From Scytalidium lignicola (taxonomy: Eukaryota; Ascomycota; Leotiomycetes), in contig NCSJ02000569.1 in the NCBI GenBank assembly GCA_002812745.2, forward strand, positions 1 through 16,313: a stretch of DNA of 16,313 nt. Reading direction: 5' to 3'. A program made the position numbers and the translations under genes. Each line of letters opens with the position of its first letter. The first letter of the stretch is position 1. The notes under the pieces are model-generated. The model saw only the letters and a list, made by a program, of their open reading frames with translations, had not been told where the DNA came from and did not search any database. This document shows, piece after piece, positions 1 through 11,108 of this stretch.

Positions 1-117
1 CTCAATTGGTATCTTTGCAAAGCCATAAAGCTGGCGAATTGCCTCTTTATGCTTTGTAGGAATCTCATGGCCCTTTTCATGGTCAAAATCAAGTGGAGGA
101 GTAGTAGGAATCTTCAT
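1..117 (-). mobile_element. Possible Tc1/mariner-like transposase, N-terminal start only (runs off left edge)
   Basis: The minus strand is open from an ATG at 117 to the window edge, 39 codons without a stop. The start reads MKIPTTPPLDFDHEKGHEIP and continues with a segment containing AIRQLYGFAKIPIE. From memory, a 'TPPLxxDHEKGxEIPT...QLYGFAKIPIxxL' start resembles the N-terminal helix-turn-helix segment of DDE transposases that are common in ascomycete genomes. That family assignment is recollection, not alignment. The catalytic DDE/D residues and terminal repeats would lie outside the window, so neither intactness nor element boundaries can be judged. It sits head to head with a broken kinase fragment, which fits an insertion junction. 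It could instead be an unrelated short ORF. Confidence 0.42.
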
Positions 118-118
118 T

Positions 119-559
119 TTGTATTGTAATATTAAGAATTGTGCGATTCGGTTAATCACTAAAAACACGGACCCATCTGACCAGGCTCGTAACGTAAGCG
201 CCGGTGTACGATATCTGAACCCATTATTTAACTTGGACTATCCCTCAGAAAGAGATGATGTTTTTGTATTAGGCACTGTGCTTTATGAACTTGACCGTGG
301 AGAACGGCTTTTTGAGAGTATAAGTGATCTGGAGATCAGACAACGTCTACGTAATAAGGAGTTTCTAGACTTATCTGTGGTGTCATCGCCATTGAGGCAA
401 GTGATTGAGAAATGCTGGAAAACTCCCGGTTATAAAGCCAGCAATGCCCTGATTGAGTTAGGTAAGTACATCACTATTTCTCTTGGCCGAATTAATTTAT
501 CTACAGAACCTCAACAATATGTACGTACTGTTCAATATGCCAGTTTGCCAATATTCTAA
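119..559 (+). pseudogene. Protein-kinase-like C-lobe fragment (truncated)
   Basis: An open frame of 146 codons carries a segment that fits the C-lobe of a fungal Ser/Thr kinase-like domain. RYLNPLFNLDYPSERDDVFV matches the 'Y-x-P-E ... SDVFxLG' region after the activation loop, LGTVLYEL matches helix F, and VIEKCWKTPGYKASNALIEL matches the closing 'xxCW...Y.sA..vl..l' region. The N-lobe, the HRD catalytic loop and the DFG motif are absent upstream: the frame begins at a TTG beside the possible transposase start. There is no credible ATG and no visible upstream exon, so a disrupted gene is the simplest reading. A GTAAGT...CTACAG segment at 462-506 (45 nt, frame-neutral) could be a small intron. 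Alternatively this is the last exon of a kinase gene starting outside the window. Confidence 0.6.
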
Positions 560-849
560 TGACCTATAAGTGCGTAAACCACACTTACGAAAGGGATAAT
601 CTGTGATTTGAAATTGCTTGTAAGAGTACAGTAACTATTCCACCCTTTGGAAGCTTTGCATAGAAGTAAGGTATAGAGTGTATGGGGTGTAAAATTAAGG
701 GGTAATCTAAATGGAATTAGTAGTTCTCATAATTCATGTACCACTCAGTTCAACAGTCGCGTCTTTGTAGTAATCGTTAGGTGGCATTGCTTGTACACTC
801 ATACAACGATGGTTAACTACAACGGGCACTCCCCTTTGGCCCTAAAATT
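560..849. other. Intergenic, no gene seen
   Basis: About 290 bases between the kinase fragment and the stop codon of the RS-rich gene. It is moderately AT-rich and presumably holds the 3'UTR of the minus-strand gene. I see no ORF, tRNA or strong repeat in it. Confidence 0.6.
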
Positions 850-2164
850 CTAAGTGCCTTTCAATCTCCCAAAGTCTGCCTGGAGAACAACTTGTCCATC
901 ATTATCAAGGATCTTGCCCCTATCCCATTCCCTAGCTTCGCCGCGCCTCGTCCACTGAACATCTTCTTCGTTCTTCTCACCTCCTTTCTCCCACTTTCGA
1001 ATCTCATCTTCTGTAAATCCGGCCGATCTAAGTCTATCAGCGCCTTGTTGTTTCCATTTCTGTCGGTCACGGAGTGCTTCCAATGCCTGGTCCCAATCAT
1101 CCTCTTCGTCAAGGTCTAGTTGTACATCGACCGTTGGATCGTAATTTGATGAGAAGCGTGAATCTATACCAGAGTCAAGAGAGGCTATTCCTCGACCTTT
1201 CTTGTTCACTTTCGGGATAGGTGGTGGCTTGGGACCAATGATATCATCTAAAGGATCCGAGTCTTCTTCTAGTCTGGAGGGTTCATTGCTGGCCTTTTGT
1301 GTTTCTTTCCCTGGTGCCTTTCGCTCGTCTGGGGATCGATGGCGGTGATGCAATCGATGAGATTTTTCTCTTGTACTTCTATCTCGTGAATTTGATCTCA
1401 GGTGTGTCGATTTATGGCCATGTAGAGGCGATTGAGAGTATTCCCTTTCTCGTGATTGCGATCTTCTCCTCGGTGATCTGTGACGGTGTCTTGACTCTTT
1501 GCCTCGACGTTCTTTCGGCGAGCGAGATCTTGAAAGCCTTTCTCGATCATCATGTCTTCTCCGATCATTTGAAACACTCCTACGGTGCTTCCTAGAGCTC
1601 CGATGCCGGGATCTACTACTGCGTTCCTCGTCATCTTCACTCATCTGTGTTCTCCTTCTTTCTTTGTCTTCCTTCCTTGTAGATCCCTCATCCTCACTCG
1701 AAATGTTTTCGCTCCTGGAACCTACGTTACGGGGCTTAGATATGTCAACTTTTCTACGCTTATTAACTCCGCCCGCTAATATCGCAGTTATGTCACCCAT
1801 TTGTCGCTTGCGAATATCGCCATCGCGAACTCGAGGGGTCCTGCGGTCACTTGGCGCTTTGCCAGAAAGACTTGCTAGTCGAGCACGAGAGTCAGCGGCC
1901 TCTTTTGCCAGCAACGCAGTATTGTGGTTATCTGTTTCTTGAATGATAGACCGCAGGAATCTTGTGTTTGGTTTAAGTTTATTCGGAGGAGGTCTACCAA
2001 GGCATTTAGTATACATTTCCAACTCTCTGAAACTTTCCTATGACGTACTTAGATGATGCAAACCCTTCTAGTCCCATTGCTGAATATTTTATAGAGCTTT
2101 CTTTGGCATCCTTGACAAGTAGTCCAGCGACATACTCATCGGTAAGACTCTCATCTTGCGCCAT
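850..2164 (-). CDS. RS-rich nuclear protein, putative pre-mRNA-splicing factor (38B-like annotation)
   Basis: Two exons, complement(850..1993, 2049..2164), 419 residues. The start at 2164 gives MAQDESLTDEYVAGLLVKDA. Exon 1 ends at a GTACGT donor, and the 55-nt intron has a TACTAAA branch point and a TAG acceptor at 1996-1994. The join reads ...GFASSK|PPPNKLKPNTRFL. A later ATG at 2022 lies inside this intron and would lose the N-terminal block. Order of regions: N-terminal block (about 1-80) with NTRFLRSIIQETDNHNTALL; a basic nuclear-localisation-like stretch KRRKVDI near 120; a long Arg/Ser/His repeat region (about 140-270) typical of SR-related splicing proteins; then a C-terminal block with DDWDQALEALRDRQKWKQQG and, near 365-400, FTEDEIRKWEK and EAREWDRGK. 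Fungal proteins of this layout are often annotated 'pre-mRNA-splicing factor 38B', but no PRP38 domain is visible. A nuclear RNA-processing role is inferred from composition. It shares a 438-bp divergent promoter region with sos7. Confidence 0.85.
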
Positions 2165-2602
2165 TATATGTGCAGTAACTAACTATATAAACACAAAAGG
2201 GCGAGTTTATGAAGGCTCCACTACCATGTATATCTTGTGATTATTGAATCGACCCTGGGACAATAAGAGTCCATGCTAGAGGAAATGGTGTTCATTGAGT
2301 CGTTATGAAATCAAGTGTTACTTTTATTGCCGTTGTCCACCGCTAAAATTTCCCTAAATTGGTGGGTGACAAGGCGGTATAATCGGCAGAATTCGACTAT
2401 CAACACATCTAGTAAACAAAAGCGCGTCAAATTAATTCTGAGCTCCAAGTTCAAAATACGAATAAGATAGCTGGAATTTGATGTTTTTCTGTAGTTAGAA
2501 GAGTTAACCTTAATATTTCTTTTCCGAAACCGGCGAGTTCTCAATACAAGTGGATAATTTATGTGAAAGCAGAGTTCTGGGATTCCCAGAATCTACAGAG
2601 AT
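2165..2602. promoter_or_regulatory. Divergent promoter region between the RS-rich gene and sos7
   Basis: 438 bases separate the two divergent start codons. The stretch is AT-rich and contains ACTATATAAAC near 2178-2190, which reads as a TATA-like element in either direction but is very close to the minus-strand start. A 77-codon minus-strand frame here resembles no family I know. I see no repeat or RNA gene. A shared bidirectional promoter is inferred from gene orientation only. Confidence 0.5.
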
Positions 2603-3498
2603 ATGGCAAAGTCATATGAAGAAGTTTTCGAAGCCCTTCTGAAATCCCAACAATCTTATGAAGTCTCCATAATTAAGCTCAGCGAGCCGGTTGCCGGTGG
2701 AATTCAACAACAATCACGAGAACGCACATCTGATGTATCAACAGAGGCAGAGGATATCCTCACTCCAGCAAGTTTACAAGCAGATCTAGCCCACTACAAG
2801 GTAGAATTGACGGCCGATTTTGTTTAATTCCATTTTCTAACCTATATCTATAGGAGTTGTTTGCGAAACTACGCTTTTCTTACGTTGAACAAGTCACTAA
2901 AGAAAAATTCATTCGGGCAATTGTTGGTGACCCTCCTCTCGTCGTCGAGCACCAGGAGAATGTCGAACTAGAAGAGGAGCTTGCAATTTCAAAAGCAGCT
3001 CTCAAAAAGCAGAAAACTGAGGTCGATGAGCTGGTTGAAGAATTAGAAAGGCAGGGAAGAGTGCTGGCTCGAAGATATGAAAGAATACAATTGCAAACAA
3101 CACAACTTCAAGAACTACCGACACGAATAGATGAGCTGCAGGCTAGCATAGACAAATTGATGGAGTTGCAGGCTCCTGGAGCGAATCCTAGTTTGTGTCT
3201 ACCACTAGAGAAGACACTGACTTTAGTAGAGGAGCGGGAACGGGAACGGGCTGAGCTTGACAAACAATTGGAGCAGTTACAGGCTATTCTTCCAAGGAAG
3301 GATAGGGAACTAGACCGCCTGAACGCAGAATTACAGCCTCTGGAGGTGAAGAGGCTTGGGAGTACCGCCGCTGCTAGAGATGCGAAGAGAAGAAAGGAGG
3401 AAGCATTGGGTGGTGTAGCTGACGATCTGGAAGAAAGGGGAAGATGGTGGAGAGGCGTTGAGTCTGGGTTGAAGACGATGTTGGGTACTGAAGGTTGA
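2603..3498 (+). CDS. sos7: Kinetochore protein Sos7
   Basis: Two exons, join(2603..2800, 2854..3498), 280 residues. The 53-nt phase-0 intron runs from GTAGAA to TATAG with a TTCTAAC branch point at 2835-2841; reading through it meets an early stop. The spliced join is ...LQADLAHYK|ELFAKLRF. The block RFSYVEQVTKEKFIRAI, followed by VGDPP (about residues 73-93), is the signature I recognise for the Sos7 family. Behind it are long charged heptad-like segments (about 100-155 and 185-250), fitting an extended coiled coil. Fission yeast Sos7 is of similar length and acts at the outer kinetochore with Spc7 (KNL1); budding yeast Kre28 is the counterpart. By family it should help tether Spc7 to centromeres in mitosis. 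Identification rests on the short signature plus coiled-coil architecture and length. Confidence 0.85.
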
Positions 3499-4682
<1,184 letters not shown>

Positions 4683-5008
4683 AGGAATGGGCTTAAGCAT
4701 TCGGGGTGTTGATTGACTTTGGGAAAATGGATTGGTTGCAGCATGTTTGCTTTTGATGTCTCCAAGGGATACGGTCATGCTAGCAAATATCATCAATTTC
4801 AAAACTGGGTTTATTATAATTTGGGCTTGATATGTGAACAGTCAGGGGATTGGGACATCAATCTGATGGGTTTATCAGGCAACTCTGCGAGGCCAACAAT
4901 TCACAATTCTATGGGATATCATTTGATGTTGCGCGCCGTAAGGGTATCTTTGTGACCAGAGCAGAAATGTCCTTGCTTCTGAAGATAGAGATCCTTGGTT
5001 GAATATGT
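4683..5008. other. Convergent intergenic region (RPL37 / ELP6 3' ends)
   Basis: About 326 bases between two converging stop codons. It should hold both 3'UTRs and terminators. An 80-codon plus-strand frame inside it (4713-4955) has no recognisable motif. No RNA gene or repeat seen. Confidence 0.55.
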
Positions 5009-5975
5009 TTACTGTCCTCGTTCAAACACCTTCACACTACCGTCACCACCTACGAAATAAAGCAGTTCCCGTTCCTCAATCCTTTTTTCAATATTCCTAC
5101 CGTCATTTATAGCATCATCTCCAATGGTGATCCTAACAACCCCACTGATATCCCTAGCCGTCCCAGTATCAAGCAGCCTTAAGCTCATAATAAAATTCGC
5201 CTGATGGGCTATACTTAGTAGGAATGCTGAATGATTTGTTTCTAATTGTGTTTGTTGCACTGAAACTAGAGGTTCATCTGCTGATAAGGTGAGTACTGTA
5301 GCATGGACTTGCTGCGGGTATGGTTAGTAGTTGGCCCGGTATAAGGGAGTGGAAGAGCGTGACTCACCTCTCGCAAACTTATCATAAGGTCTCCCAAGTT
5401 TACAGGTGTTATAGCATCTCCTCCAGCTGCTAATAGCAAGTCCAATTGATCGATAACCAAGAGGACTTTACCTTGATGCTGCGAGTCTCTCAATTGCTGG
5501 ATTGTTTTCTCCATGTCCTTCGAAAGCGCTGATAGATCGGCATTTAGAAGTACCGTGGTCCTTCCTTTCTCCAGCACTGCAGGCCGTCCCTGCGACTGGA
5601 ATAATGCACTCAATCCATCTACAAATGCAAACCTGTTTTGTGTACTGAGCTTTTCAAGATCCACTCCCTGCTCCGCAATCAGCATCAAAGGATATGCTCT
5701 GGGTGCAAGTGAGCAAGGATCATCCAACCCCCACTTACCAATCTTCTAGCACCCTCTTTCCAAAACCCAAAATCTCTCAAAAAACTTAGCAGAACTACTT
5801 TATTTCGCCCTTCAGCTTCGGTGCTTGCTCCATCTTGCTGTACCAAGGCACTGTATAGGAAGCGCAAGACCAGCCAGTTTGAGCTTGCGCCTAGCACATT
5901 GGTAAAGAGAATTAGGGCTGCTTCTGGCGGCAGGGACAGATATGGTTCCAGGAGCGAAGGAATTCGAGTCGACAT
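5009..5975 (-). CDS. ELP6: Elongator complex subunit Elp6
   Basis: Three exons, complement(5009..5311, 5368..5667, 5739..5975), 279 residues, close to the family norm of about 270-280. Intron 1 (71 nt, GTAAGT...GCTGAT...GCAG) joins GARRL to GVDLEKL; intron 2 (56 nt, GTGAGT...ACTACTAAC...CGCAG) joins MISLRE to QVHATVLTLSADEP. Recognisable Elp6 blocks: LPPEAALILFTNVLGASSNW (about 15-34), VLLSFLRDFGFWKEGARRL (61-79), NRFAFVDGLSALF (90-102), the Walker-B-like strand VLLVIDQLDLLL (147-158), and the C-terminal SLRLLDTGTARDISGV. No GxxxxGKT P-loop is visible, as is known for this RecA-fold subunit. With Elp4 and Elp5 it forms the hexameric ring of Elongator, needed for mcm5/ncm5 modification of wobble uridines in tRNA. 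Reading through the first intron from 5727 gives a plausible but wrong N-terminus. Confidence 0.93.
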
Positions 5976-6091
5976 GGCCTTGAGGAGTCCAAGCTGGCAA
6001 GCTGGTGGGGAAAGTGGTTGGATGGCGGGGAGGAAATTTGGAGAGACTTGCCGGATTTCACCGCCTTTATTTCTCTAGAACAGGAAAAGCG

Positions 6092-6115
6092 TAGTCGCCA
6101 TATTAGTCGCCATAA
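6092..6115. repeat. Two tandem copies of a 12-bp unit TAGTCGCCATAW
   Basis: TAGTCGCCATAT (6092-6103) is followed directly by TAGTCGCCATAA (6104-6115), about 120 bp upstream of the ELP6 start codon on the promoter side. Eleven of twelve positions match. It could be a paired factor site or replication slippage. Confidence 0.8.
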
Positions 6116-6149
6116 TAATCTCCTTTAATTATTGTCCAAAAGCTTCCAA

Positions 6150-6165
6150 CGGCATTACGGCATTA
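6150..6165. repeat. Tandem duplication of CGGCATTA
   Basis: Two exact adjacent copies of the 8-mer CGGCATTA, the second followed by CG so that the repeated phase extends slightly further. It lies in the ELP6 promoter side, near the 12-bp repeat. Confidence 0.8.
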
Positions 6166-6195
6166 CGACACATCAGATTATTCACCGTTAGATGG

Positions 6196-6211
6196 AGTAC
6201 GGATCCGTACT
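6196..6211. promoter_or_regulatory. 16-bp perfect palindrome with CGG-N2-CCG core
   Basis: AGTACGGATCCGTACT equals its own reverse complement. The core CGGATCCG has the inverted CGG/CCG half-sites used by fungal Zn2Cys6 regulators, here spaced by two bases. Binding is inference from the pattern; no cognate regulator can be named. It is 221 bp upstream of the ELP6 start. Confidence 0.4.
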
Positions 6212-7344
6212 TCGGCCAATTAATGGTTATTCCTAGCCATTAGCAGGTCAAATCTCACTCTTAACCATGCAGAAACCAATTACTTGCTCCGATGGGAACC
6301 AGAAGACAAGAATCCCTTGGTTTCCAACCTGGGGGAACCCATTCCTTAATACACCTCAACCCGCTCACACGAGCTCCTGTTGAATGCGACCATGTTAAGC
6401 GGGACGGCATACGGCCCGTTTGAGTCCATTACGTTGATTCTGGAATGCAGAAACATCCCTAATTTATATCTTCTGAACTCTCGATCCCACTCTACACGTT
6501 GTGCTTCTTGTGTTTCAAAAGGGCTTAGAAATTCATTTCCGTTTCAAGAGCCGAGTTTGGCGGCGCGCGTGACAGACAGACGGCTCGAGGTAATTAAACA
6601 AGCTTACACGTCCGTACTGTCGTTTTTATCCGTGCCAACATCAACCACTCGTATGCAGAACGATCGAGTCTTAATCTCCTCTCCATGTCAGCCTTAACCA
6701 TAACATTGTCAGACTGGGCGTTCTTATTTGCTCAAGTCAGCACGATAACAATTTCTCGAGGCGCGATGGTGTCCGCAAAAGGGTCGGTTACGATGCTTTC
6801 CAGCCTGTGGAACCCTTGCCATTGGAAAGCCCCTTTAAATTAATACGGGCGAATAGTTCGTCCTTGATGGACGATTCTGGTACTGTACAGTTCCACTGTG
6901 CCACCCCTTTGCAGAGACGACGACGCAGGTACCCGGTCAGGGTCGCGACGGTCCCCTTCAAAGTGACCTTGGCGTGCTCCTCCTCCAGCAAATCGACCCC
7001 AACACGCCATCAATTAGACGGTGAGGGTCGCTTCGATCCTGAATCACGGCGATAATGCAACGTGTGTGTGAACTGCGCAGATTTATTCGCCTGGCGAAGA
7101 TGAAGGCCCTGATCGCCAAGATCGTTCGGTGGTTCGGGCCATCCTGGTAGGGCTCATTCACGTACCCACTCGTAATCATATTTCCCGTGGCCATCAACTT
7201 CAAACGCTTCCCGCAGGTCTGTTGTCAGATCCAGTCTGCAGGGCTACGGCCTAGTTCTGCTAAAGACAACACGCCACACAGCCTTGGACCCTCTCCTCTG
7301 GCGAGGTATCTATCTTCTCGATAACCGTTTGTTTCGTTTCTCTG

Positions 7345-7427
7345 TTCCCCTCCTTCTCTCTTTTTCTCTCTTTTCCTCTTCACAATCACTTTGATTCTTA
7401 CGTTCCTTCCTTCCCTTCTTTTTACAG
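7345..7427 (+). promoter_or_regulatory. Pyrimidine-rich promoter/leader tract, possible 5'UTR splice acceptor
   Basis: An uninterrupted C/T run covers 7345-7381 and a second one 7403-7423, ending in TTTTTACAG at 7419-7427. Long CT tracts just upstream of transcription starts are typical of filamentous-fungal promoters. The final TTTTTACAG could also be the acceptor of a leader intron (possible GTATCT donor at 7306), but no convincing branch point is seen, so this is weak. Confidence 0.5.
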
Positions 7428-7594
7428 TCACTCGTTCCAAGGGTTCCTGGTGAACCCGTCCGTTCTTTTAAACACGACTGATCTTTGCGACTGCTACGAA
7501 GATACGACTATACCTTTCATATTTTCTTAGCAATATATATTCCCAGTGAAAATCCCAGATTATAAACCAATCGCCATCTAAAACTTGGGCAAGC

Positions 7595-10046
7595 ATGGCA
7601 AAGTCGGGAACTAAGACAAAGACGATGCAGAAACAGCATGGATGGGCGTCTGGAGTTCGAGACGAAAAAGTTACTGGTGCGCCAATACACGTATCAAGTG
7701 ATGCACAGGCCAAGGAGAATGGCAAGAACACGCGACACCAACTTGACTTCACCTCGAAGAACCGAAAAGATGTCCTCGTGCGGCCCAGGACCTCGGGCGG
7801 GCCTGCATCAAGCTCTTCCTCAAAAGAAAGTCTAGACAAGAGACGGACTAGGGATGACCTATACATCAATCCTTTAGCTCTGCATGGCAGAGACTCCAAG
7901 TTCTACAATTTACCACTCCCTAGCTCTCAATCCAGTCTTGACCCTATGCCACGGTCATCATCATTGGATCACGCCGTGTTCCCATCTACGGCAGCACGTC
8001 TTGCACCTGAATCTGCTGCTGGACGATCGATAAGGATGATGGTGGATGAGGAGCTGATTGGTATGGCGATTGGAAGTCCAACACAGCAACCAGCAGGATG
8101 GCAACCACAACAACCACAAGGACGTTATGAAGTGCTTGTTACAAGCCCAGGTTCCGTCAACACCGCTTCAGTGGAACCGGCGGTCAGTTCTACCACTCTC
8201 AAACGGAAGCCAAGCAAGTGGAAGAAGTTAGGAGGACTGTTTGGAGGCAAGAAGAATGCGGAACCCCAAGTGCCGTTTTACCAAGTGCAACCAGAGACGA
8301 TGAGTCAGACGAGCCAAGTTATGAGTGCGAATAGTTCAGCTGCCTTTGCGACATCCTCGGAGAAGACGGAGATGAAGCGCGCAAAATCTCGAGGGCGTTC
8401 ACGAACAATTTCGGATCGGAAGGTTGACGTCAGACCTGATATGAAGAGATCGAACACAATCCCAGTCGATCTTGACCCAGTCCCGTCAACGCAAGAGGGT
8501 ATGAAGGTACAGTCAACACAAACTGCCCGTGACACAGAAACGGTGCAAAATGCTCACCTCGTGGGATCTCAGAAACAAAAATTCGACCAGAGTTTGCTTC
8601 TTAATGTTGAGATTCCTAAAACAGAGTTGGAGAGATACAGTATCATGTTTGGAAGTGTACTCCAAAGTGGCACTGGAGAAACATCGTCTTCATCGCTGCT
8701 AGCTAGACGTCAAGCAACTTTAGAAAGGCTTAAAACAGTAAGCGATGCCCTAGCGGTGAAGGTACAGTTTTGCAGTATTATCCTTTCAGTAATTATCATT
8801 GTCCTTGCTAATAAGTGAATAGGAGAAGGTCATAATAGAGAAGGAGAAGGAGAAGCTTCATAGACCCCGACGGGCCACATCACCACAGCCTACTAAAAGC
8901 CCAGGGTTAAGTCTCTTCCCTGGCACTCCAGCACATCTTTCCGTCCGAGAACATGATCACCTACCACACCGTCCTTCTCCTTTACAAAGGTCGAACACGT
9001 CTCCAGCAGCCTTGTCTCCCTCTCGTCCCACATTTGCTCTTCAGCAGCAAGGAAATTCTGGCAAAGCCTTCCCAACGCGTTCCACGTCGCGAGAGGCCGC
9101 GATTGCTCAAATATATATTCCGAAGCTTAAGGTTAGAGGACGAGATGATATCCCCAAACCCGCAAATACTGCCCAGATGTCTTTTGAAGAGTCTCGTTTC
9201 CCTATCCCTTCGCCAGATAGCGGTGATGACGCTGAATACAAAGATAATCACATGGCAGTGCCGGCCATCACGAAGCCTGTCCTTCATGAACCAGCTTGGC
9301 AAATGGTGACGTCTTCCAACACTTCTAACGGAGCTCCGTCCATTTCTGGGTCGATGACCTCAAGGTCAGACACATCAGCCTCAAAATCTTCGACCTCGTC
9401 ATCCGCTACCACTCAGCGCAGCATCTCATCGGTCGCGACACATGCATCCCGAGTTCGGTCACCCACTTCATCCGAAGCCCACCAACCAGCTAACAAAGAG
9501 GCCCAGAGCGCCAGCCGTAAGCATTCAGAAGTCTCGCCCCTTAACGCCTCAAGATCAGGGACAGCCCCTGTTTCTCGCAAAGCAGATGCCAGTGAGAAGG
9601 ACGAGCGACGCTTGCTGGCTGGAGCCCAAGTCTCTATCGCGCGTAAAGTCTCTGTCAGTAGGGGCCAGCGGCAATTGATCGTTCCAGTTAAGGGTAGCAC
9701 TAGTCCCCCTGCAACGGGAATCAATGCGATGAATCCCAACTTTCCCAGTCCCCTGAACATGAAGCATGTTGGAAGTCTACTTACTGAAGATGCTTCTAAA
9801 AATCTCAATGCTAGGACGAAAACGGACAGTGATGGACATATCATAGCAGGGAGTAAATCACTAACGCCTACATTGGTCGTCGTTGGTGGACGTGAAGAGA
9901 AGCCACGCGGACGGACCGTTGCGAAACATGCATCTGACGAATCATTAGCGGTAGAAAGAAATACTGGGCAAGGAGAAGCCAGCCATATGGACTTGCAATT
10001 CCGTAGGAGCGAAAGAGTGCTTATTGAGCGGATTCCTAGCAACTAA
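7595..10046 (+). CDS. Large, mostly disordered conserved-type fungal protein, function unknown
   Basis: Two exons, join(7595..8761, 8823..10046), 796 residues. The 61-nt phase-0 intron has a GTACAG donor, a TTGCTAATAAG branch and a GTGAATAG acceptor; unspliced reading stops at 8818. The protein is rich in Ser, Pro, Thr, Gln and Arg and should be largely unstructured, with no signal peptide or membrane segment. Ordered-looking islands: RSIRMMVDEELIGMAIGSP (about 145-163); a basic/aromatic motif KWKKLGGLFGGKK (about 208-220); PKTELERYSIMFGSVL then LLARRQATLERLKTVSDALA (about 340-387), followed after the join by a charged helix-like EKVIIEKEKEKLHRPRR. The helical block spans the splice junction, supporting the join. 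Many RxxS sites (for example KRAKSRGRSRTIS) suggest kinase regulation. I recall similar 'hypothetical proteins' in other ascomycetes but no function. Cell-cortex or signalling scaffold is possible; nothing decides it. Confidence 0.8.
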
Positions 10047-11108
10047 AACGAGGGCTTAATGGACGTGTTTCCTTCTCCATGACGTAGTGTCAACGGCCCA
10101 TGGAAGGTGCTAATCGATCTTTGCTGGGATACTCTGGTAGTATTCGCTTTTTATATACGTTGAAACGAGGCGTTTGAAAAAGGGTGTTCTGGGAGCGGGC
10201 ATTTTTTGGATTGATTCATGTGTGGTTTATTCCATGCAGGCATTTTCATCAACTTTACGTGTACTTTTTTTTTTGCTTTACTCTTCCTTGCCTCATAGTA
10301 TTAGGCAGGCCATGTTTGATACGCGGGCAAGTTTTCGTTGAATTTTAAAAGTGTATTTGGTCTCTGATCAAGCCCAGTTCAGGTGTCATTTGTGGCATCT
10401 CTAGAACGTATATGTTTGTATCTATATATGTATGTATAGGGTGAATCATTTTTTCTCTTTCCGAGTGCATGGTGAACAATGTGATTAAGAAAGTGAACTA
10501 GAGATGAAAAGAGGCGCTCTAGCTTCCTATTGACTTAATACTCAAACGAAATTCCTTCTTTTCTCGTCTACTACTCACAAGATATCAACCCGTTGTGTGT
10601 ACCATAAAAACGGAGCAAGATGCTATACATCATCCTTCACGCTGGGCTAACGGGCAAAATCTATTCATGTTCTTCAAGAGCAACGAGGTAAAATGAATCT
10701 AAAGAATCTCTGTTCTTAACAATAGAGTAGCTATAATTCATGTTTACTGCTGAGAGTTTATTTAATGCTTATCATCGTCTATGCTAGAGCATGCACAAAT
10801 CCCACTTATAGAAGCAGGAGGTGGTTGAAACCTGGTGATAAGGAACTTGATAAAGGGTGCGATTGGTTGGTACATAAATTTAAATTCGTAGGAAATAAAA
10901 AGAGAAAGGGAGAGAGAAGTNAAAAAGTTGATGGGCAAATTTTATCTATTTAACTATTTTTACAGTCATACCTAGAGAAAAAATATTATTATTATTAATG
11001 AAATCAACCATCGATTGCCGTGAAAATCGGTCCCCCAAAGTCGTCATCGCTAGAGAGTATTGCGCAAAAACAAAAGTTTCTCCCAGATCGCTCCAAAGGA
11101 CGTTTCAC

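Larger units (their letters stand above)
5976..7594. promoter_or_regulatory. 1.6-kb divergent promoter region (ELP6 / 796-residue protein)
   Basis: No gene is supported here. Frames of 60-105 codons occur on both strands (for example 6380-6697 plus), but none shows a family motif. The half next to ELP6 holds short tandem repeats and a 16-bp palindrome; the half next to 7595 holds a strong pyrimidine tract and a leader rich in TTTC/CTTC. The length suggests a regulated promoter with a long 5'UTR for the downstream gene. Confidence 0.55.

Noticed and set aside
1499..1942. 147-codon plus-strand ORF inside the RS-rich gene
   Set aside because: It is the complement of an Arg/Ser repeat, which tends to stay open on both strands; its Leu/Ser-rich product resembles nothing known.
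5266..5727. Alternative ELP6 start at 5727 (MDDPCSLAPRAYPLML...)
   Set aside because: This reading uses intron 1; splicing 5738-5668 restores the family sequence ARRL-GVDLEKL and joins the N-terminal exon.
6380..6697. 105-codon plus-strand ORF in the divergent promoter
   Set aside because: No motif, no good start context or partner exon; the length is compatible with chance.
7081..7155. tRNA-like B-box (GGTTCGGGCC) near 7131
   Set aside because: No matching A-box and no cloverleaf could be drawn around it.
7225..7440. Arg/Lys/Glu-rich 71-codon minus-strand ORF
   Set aside because: It is the translation of the purine strand of a promoter pyrimidine tract.
7468..7899. 143-codon minus-strand ORF across the start of the 796-residue gene
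   Set aside because: Antisense to the leader and the first codons, with no recognisable domain and no splice logic.
9413..10042. 209-codon minus-strand ORF under the 796-residue protein
   Set aside because: It overlaps the sense coding sequence, has no family motif, and reads as a shadow of the Ser/Arg-rich sense frame.
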